The notes under the pieces: generated by a model
The model's input: the letters and a program-made list of their open reading frames with translations, nothing else
Database searches by the model: none
Told to the model about the DNA's origin: nothing
Made by a program: the position numbers and the translations under genes
Assembly: GCA_041639705.1 (NCBI GenBank)
Contig: JBEQBT010000129.1
Location: 1 to 9,266, forward strand
Length of the DNA: 9,266 nucleotides
Direction: 5' to 3'
Source of the DNA: JARDZI01 sp041639705
GTDB lineage: Bacteria; Bacillota; Clostridia; Clostridiales; Caloramatoraceae
Part shown: positions 7,782-9,266 of the stretch, in pieces
Position numbering within the stretch: the first letter of the stretch is position 1
Layout of the letters: every line of letters starts with the position of its first letter

Positions 7782-7880
7782 GTAGGGGCGAACAGTGTTC
7801 GCCCGTTTTTTCGCATCATCATATAGTGTATAACTTAAATTGTGGGTGTGTTACGGGCGAACGCTGTTCGTCACTCGTAG
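7782..7880. repeat. Paired GC-rich palindromes, possible MITE-like or REP-like intergenic element
   Basis: Two related palindromes lie about 70 bases apart, the first at 7782-7805 and the second at 7854-7880. The right copy (CGGGCGAACGCTGTTCG, 7854-7870) matches the reverse complement of the left with one mismatch over 17 bases, and the similarity becomes degenerate further out. GTAG occurs at both outer edges (7782-7785 and 7877-7880). The palindromes are GC-rich, while the 48 bases between them are mostly AT-rich. No ORF of note lies inside. The arrangement resembles a short non-coding mobile or palindromic intergenic repeat. Confidence 0.5.
7786..7811 (+). terminator. Intrinsic terminator after the patatin gene
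   Basis: GGGCGAACA (7786-7794) pairs with TGTTCGCCC (7796-7804) around a single base, so in practice the inner pairs open to form a 3-5 base loop. The stem is followed by a six-T run at 7806-7811. It lies 12 bases after the patatin stop. The same palindrome is also the left part of the repeat described at 7782-7880. Confidence 0.8.
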
Positions 7881-7970
7881 ATGGCAAATATCACATTGGC
7901 TATATGAAATAAATAGGCAAGTATATATTTATGGAGGGTCTCTTTTAGTGTAATTTTTGCTGATTTAATG

Positions 7971-7976
7971 TATACT
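7971..7976 (+). promoter_or_regulatory. Candidate -10 element for rsuA
   Basis: TATACT lies 30 bases upstream of the rsuA start in an AT-rich stretch downstream of the patatin terminator, where a new promoter is expected. No convincing -35 hexamer is visible at 16-18 bases upstream, so this is a weak call. Confidence 0.3.
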
Positions 7977-8005
7977 AAATAAAAAAAGCAGTTGGAGGAA
8001 TTCAA

Positions 8006-8734
8006 ATGGGTACTGAAAGACTTGATAAGGTGCTTTCCAATATGGGATATGGCACAAGAAAGGAAGTTAAAGCACTTGTAAAAAGTGGGGAAGTCTCCGT
8101 AAATGGAGTTAAGGTAAAGGACTCTGCACAACATGTTATACCAGAAGCAGATGATATATATATTTCAGGTGAGAAGCTTTTATTTAGGAGGTTTGTTTAT
8201 ATTATGCTAAATAAACCTCAGGGAATTATATCTGCCACCGAGGATAATTATGATGAAACAGTGATTGATTTACTACCTGAGGAATTAAAAATATTTGAGC
8301 CAGCACCTGTTGGAAGGCTTGATAAGGATACTGTCGGATTACTTCTTATTACAAACGACGGTGAGTTGAATCACCAGCTTTTATCCCCAAAAAGGCATGT
8401 ACCTAAGAAATACTATGCAAAAATACAGGGTAATGTAGTAGAAGAGGATATAATTAAGTTTAGGTCAGGTGTTGTTCTTGAGGATGGCTATAAAACAATG
8501 CCGGCAGAATTGTATATAATTAATTCCAATGAAATCTCAGAAATAGAGGTTATATTGTATGAGGGAAAATTTCATCAGGTAAAGAGAATGTTTGAAGCTG
8601 TTGATAAAGAGGTTATGTTTTTAAAAAGACTTGAAATGGGTCCATTAAAGCTTGATGAAAATTTAAAGACAGGAGAGTATAGAGAACTTACAGAGGAAGA
8701 AATAGAAATGCTTAAAGCTGCAGTAAGAGGATAA
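8006..8734 (+). CDS. rsuA: RsuA-family 16S rRNA pseudouridine synthase
   Basis: This enzyme is predicted to isomerise a uridine in rRNA to pseudouridine. By family this is U516 (E. coli numbering) of 16S rRNA. An N-terminal S4 RNA-binding domain covers about residues 4-50 (RLDKVLSNMGYGTRKEVKAL onward). The catalytic domain begins near 62 with YIMLNKPQG (65-73). The signature GRLDKDTVGLLLITNDG is at 103-119, with catalytic Asp106. EGKFHQVKRMF (186-196) and GEYRELTEEEI (223-233) are typical of RsuA, more so than of RluB, and the 242-residue length fits. ATG 8006 has GGAGG at 7994-7998, seven bases away. It appears monocistronic, with its own upstream region and a stem-loop over its stop codon. 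The family is secure; RsuA versus another RsuA/RluB/E/F member is likely but not proven. Confidence 0.9.
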   Translation: MGTERLDKVLSNMGYGTRKEVKALVKSGEVSVNGVKVKDSAQHVIPEADDIYISGEKLLFRRFVYIMLNKPQGIISATEDNYDETVIDLLPEELKIFEPAPVGRLDKDTVGLLLITNDGELNHQLLSPKRHVPKKYYAKIQGNVVEEDIIKFRSGVVLEDGYKTMPAELYIINSNEISEIEVILYEGKFHQVKRMFEAVDKEVMFLKRLEMGPLKLDENLKTGEYRELTEEEIEMLKAAVRG

Positions 8735-8775
8735 AAGAGTACTCAGATATTTTTCATCTGAGTACTATTTTATCC
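8729..8775. terminator. Bidirectional terminator between rsuA and the convergent 50-codon gene
   Basis: The left arm 8729-8748 and right arm 8756-8775 pair over 20 bp with one mismatch around the 7-base loop ATTTTTC. The core is AGTACTCAGAT (8738-8748) with ATCTGAGTACT. The outer AT-rich stem supplies T-rich tails in both directions (ATTTTAT on the + strand). The left arm covers the rsuA stop codon, and the right arm lies within the last codons of the opposing gene. Confidence 0.85.
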
Positions 8776-8906
8776 TCCTCAAGTTCAACCATATCTCCTG
8801 ACTTAAATTTTATAGGGAGAAATAGTGAACTAATTACAATAACCTTATTTTCTTCAGTAAGTATAGTTGTTGCTTCCTCGCCGATATTAGTGATTCTTCC
8901 ATACAT
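8754..8906 (-). CDS. 50-residue hypothetical protein, beta-rich, DUF3006-like in appearance
   Basis: This is a short complete ORF, starting MYGRITNIGEEATT and ending ELEEDKIVLR. The ATG (8906-8904) has GAGG (8918-8915) eight bases upstream, and the stop TGA lies within the shared terminator loop and right arm. The order is strand-like: an N-terminal RITNIGEEA, a hydrophobic KVIVISSLFLPIKF (21-34), then KSGDMVELEEDKIVLR. The pattern of a small barrel ending in a 'sGDmVeLe' turn resembles, from memory, DUF3006 proteins, but I could not check this. No signal or membrane segment is evident. A TATAAT on the minus strand at 8966-8961 could be its -10 element, without a clear -35. It is transcribed divergently from the yerC-type gene and convergently with rsuA. 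The coding call rests on the start site, the fit between stop and terminator, and the plausible composition. Confidence 0.7.
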   Translation of the reverse strand: MYGRITNIGEEATTILTEENKVIVISSLFLPIKFKSGDMVELEEDKIVLR

Positions 8907-8992
8907 AATAAATACCTCATATCTGTGAATTTAAAAGGAGTAGTTATTGAGCCTCTCATAATTATATTATTTACATAAACTAAAAAAATATT

Positions 8993-9022
8993 TTCACTGC
9001 AATGTAAAATATATGTTATAAT
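8993..9022 (+). promoter_or_regulatory. Promoter of the yerC-type gene, extended -10
   Basis: TGT-TATAAT (9014-9022) is an extended -10 element. TTCACT (8993-8998), 18 bases upstream of the hexamer, matches the -35 consensus at four of six positions. The start point would be near 9029, giving a leader of about 55 bases before the ATG at 9084. Confidence 0.55.
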
Positions 9023-9083
9023 ATTATGGAAAAGTGAATATTTACAAGATTGGAAATAAATAAAATCACATTGGGGTGGTAGT

Positions 9084-9266
9084 ATGGATAATTTCATTTC
9101 AAAGATTAAAAACGAGGACATAGATTATTTGTTTGAAGCTATTTTGACTATAAAAAATGTGGATGAATGCTATAAGTTTTTTGAAGATTTATGTACTATA
9201 AATGAAATACAATCAATGGCACAGAGAATGCAAGTTGCAAAGATGTTAAAAAAGAGAAAGACCTAT
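9084..9266 (+). CDS. yerC: YerC/YecD-type TrpR-superfamily protein, cut by the window edge
   Basis: The first 61 residues are present and the gene runs off the right edge. The segment ECYKFFEDLCTINEIQSMAQRMQVAKML (28-55) closely matches, from memory, the B. subtilis YerC pattern ECYRFFDDLCTINEIQSLAQR. It belongs to the TrpR-like DNA-binding superfamily, where a helix-turn-helix follows this part; that half lies outside the window. GGGGTGGT (9073-9080) lies three bases before the ATG. It is probably a small cytoplasmic DNA-binding protein of about 100 residues. Its targets cannot be read from this sequence. In B. subtilis yerC also lies a few genes downstream of purD, so the placement here is consistent with old shared gene order. 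Confidence 0.88.
   Translation, partial: MDNFISKIKNEDIDYLFEAILTIKNVDECYKFFEDLCTINEIQSMAQRMQVAKMLKKRKTY

Noticed and set aside
7871..8134. Minus-strand 87-codon open frame overlapping the 5' end of rsuA
   Set aside because: It covers the rsuA ribosome site and S4 domain, and its Phe/Tyr/Ile-rich composition looks like antisense AT-rich DNA.
8834..9121. Minus-strand 95-codon open frame across the yerC promoter
   Set aside because: It overlaps the promoter and start of the yerC-type gene and the 5' end of the better-supported 50-codon gene, with no sensible protein features.
1..9266. CRISPR array, tRNA or rRNA genes, insertion sequence, purine riboswitch
   Set aside because: No regularly spaced repeats, no cloverleaf or rRNA-like segment and no transposase were seen. 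A purine riboswitch or operon promoter would lie upstream of the window.

Overview
The window is AT-rich, with strong GGAGG-type ribosome binding sites, AGA/AGG arginine codons, ATGA and short-overlap gene junctions, and proteins of Firmicute type. It most likely comes from a Clostridium-like low-GC Gram-positive bacterium. This is inferred from protein and codon style; no species is claimed.

Bases 1-5827 are the downstream part of a de novo purine operon on the + strand: purF, purM, purN, purH, purD. The genes overlap or are nearly contiguous (4-base ATGA overlap, 13-base overlap, 8-base overlap, 13-base gap), so one transcript with translational coupling is expected. They encode the first step (PRPP to phosphoribosylamine, PurF), the next two acting enzymes (PurD, PurN), AIR synthesis (PurM) and the last two steps to IMP (PurH). 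The operon promoter and the 5' end of purF lie outside the window. The operon ends in a 15-bp perfect stem that also serves the convergent minus-strand gene behind it.

Bases 5861-6423 hold a minus-strand 91-codon acidic orphan gene, a divergent AT-rich promoter region, and a very small + strand gene (6249-6399) that appears split by a one-base frame change. That small gene leads directly into a patatin-like phospholipase gene (6424-7773, GTG start) with a long uncharacterised C-terminal part.

Bases 7774-8005 carry a GC-rich pair of related palindromes about 100 bp apart. The first works as an intrinsic terminator, and together they look like a small palindromic or MITE-like repeat. An RsuA-type 16S rRNA pseudouridine synthase follows (8006-8734). 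It faces a 50-codon minus-strand gene (8754-8906) across a shared bidirectional terminator. Divergent from that, behind an extended -10 promoter, is the start of a TrpR-superfamily YerC-type gene (9084 to the right edge). A yerC gene a short distance downstream of purD recalls the Bacillus subtilis arrangement.

Most of the window is ordinary housekeeping DNA. The parts worth a second look are the purF N-terminus, the split small gene before the patatin, the palindromic repeat, and the two small minus-strand genes.
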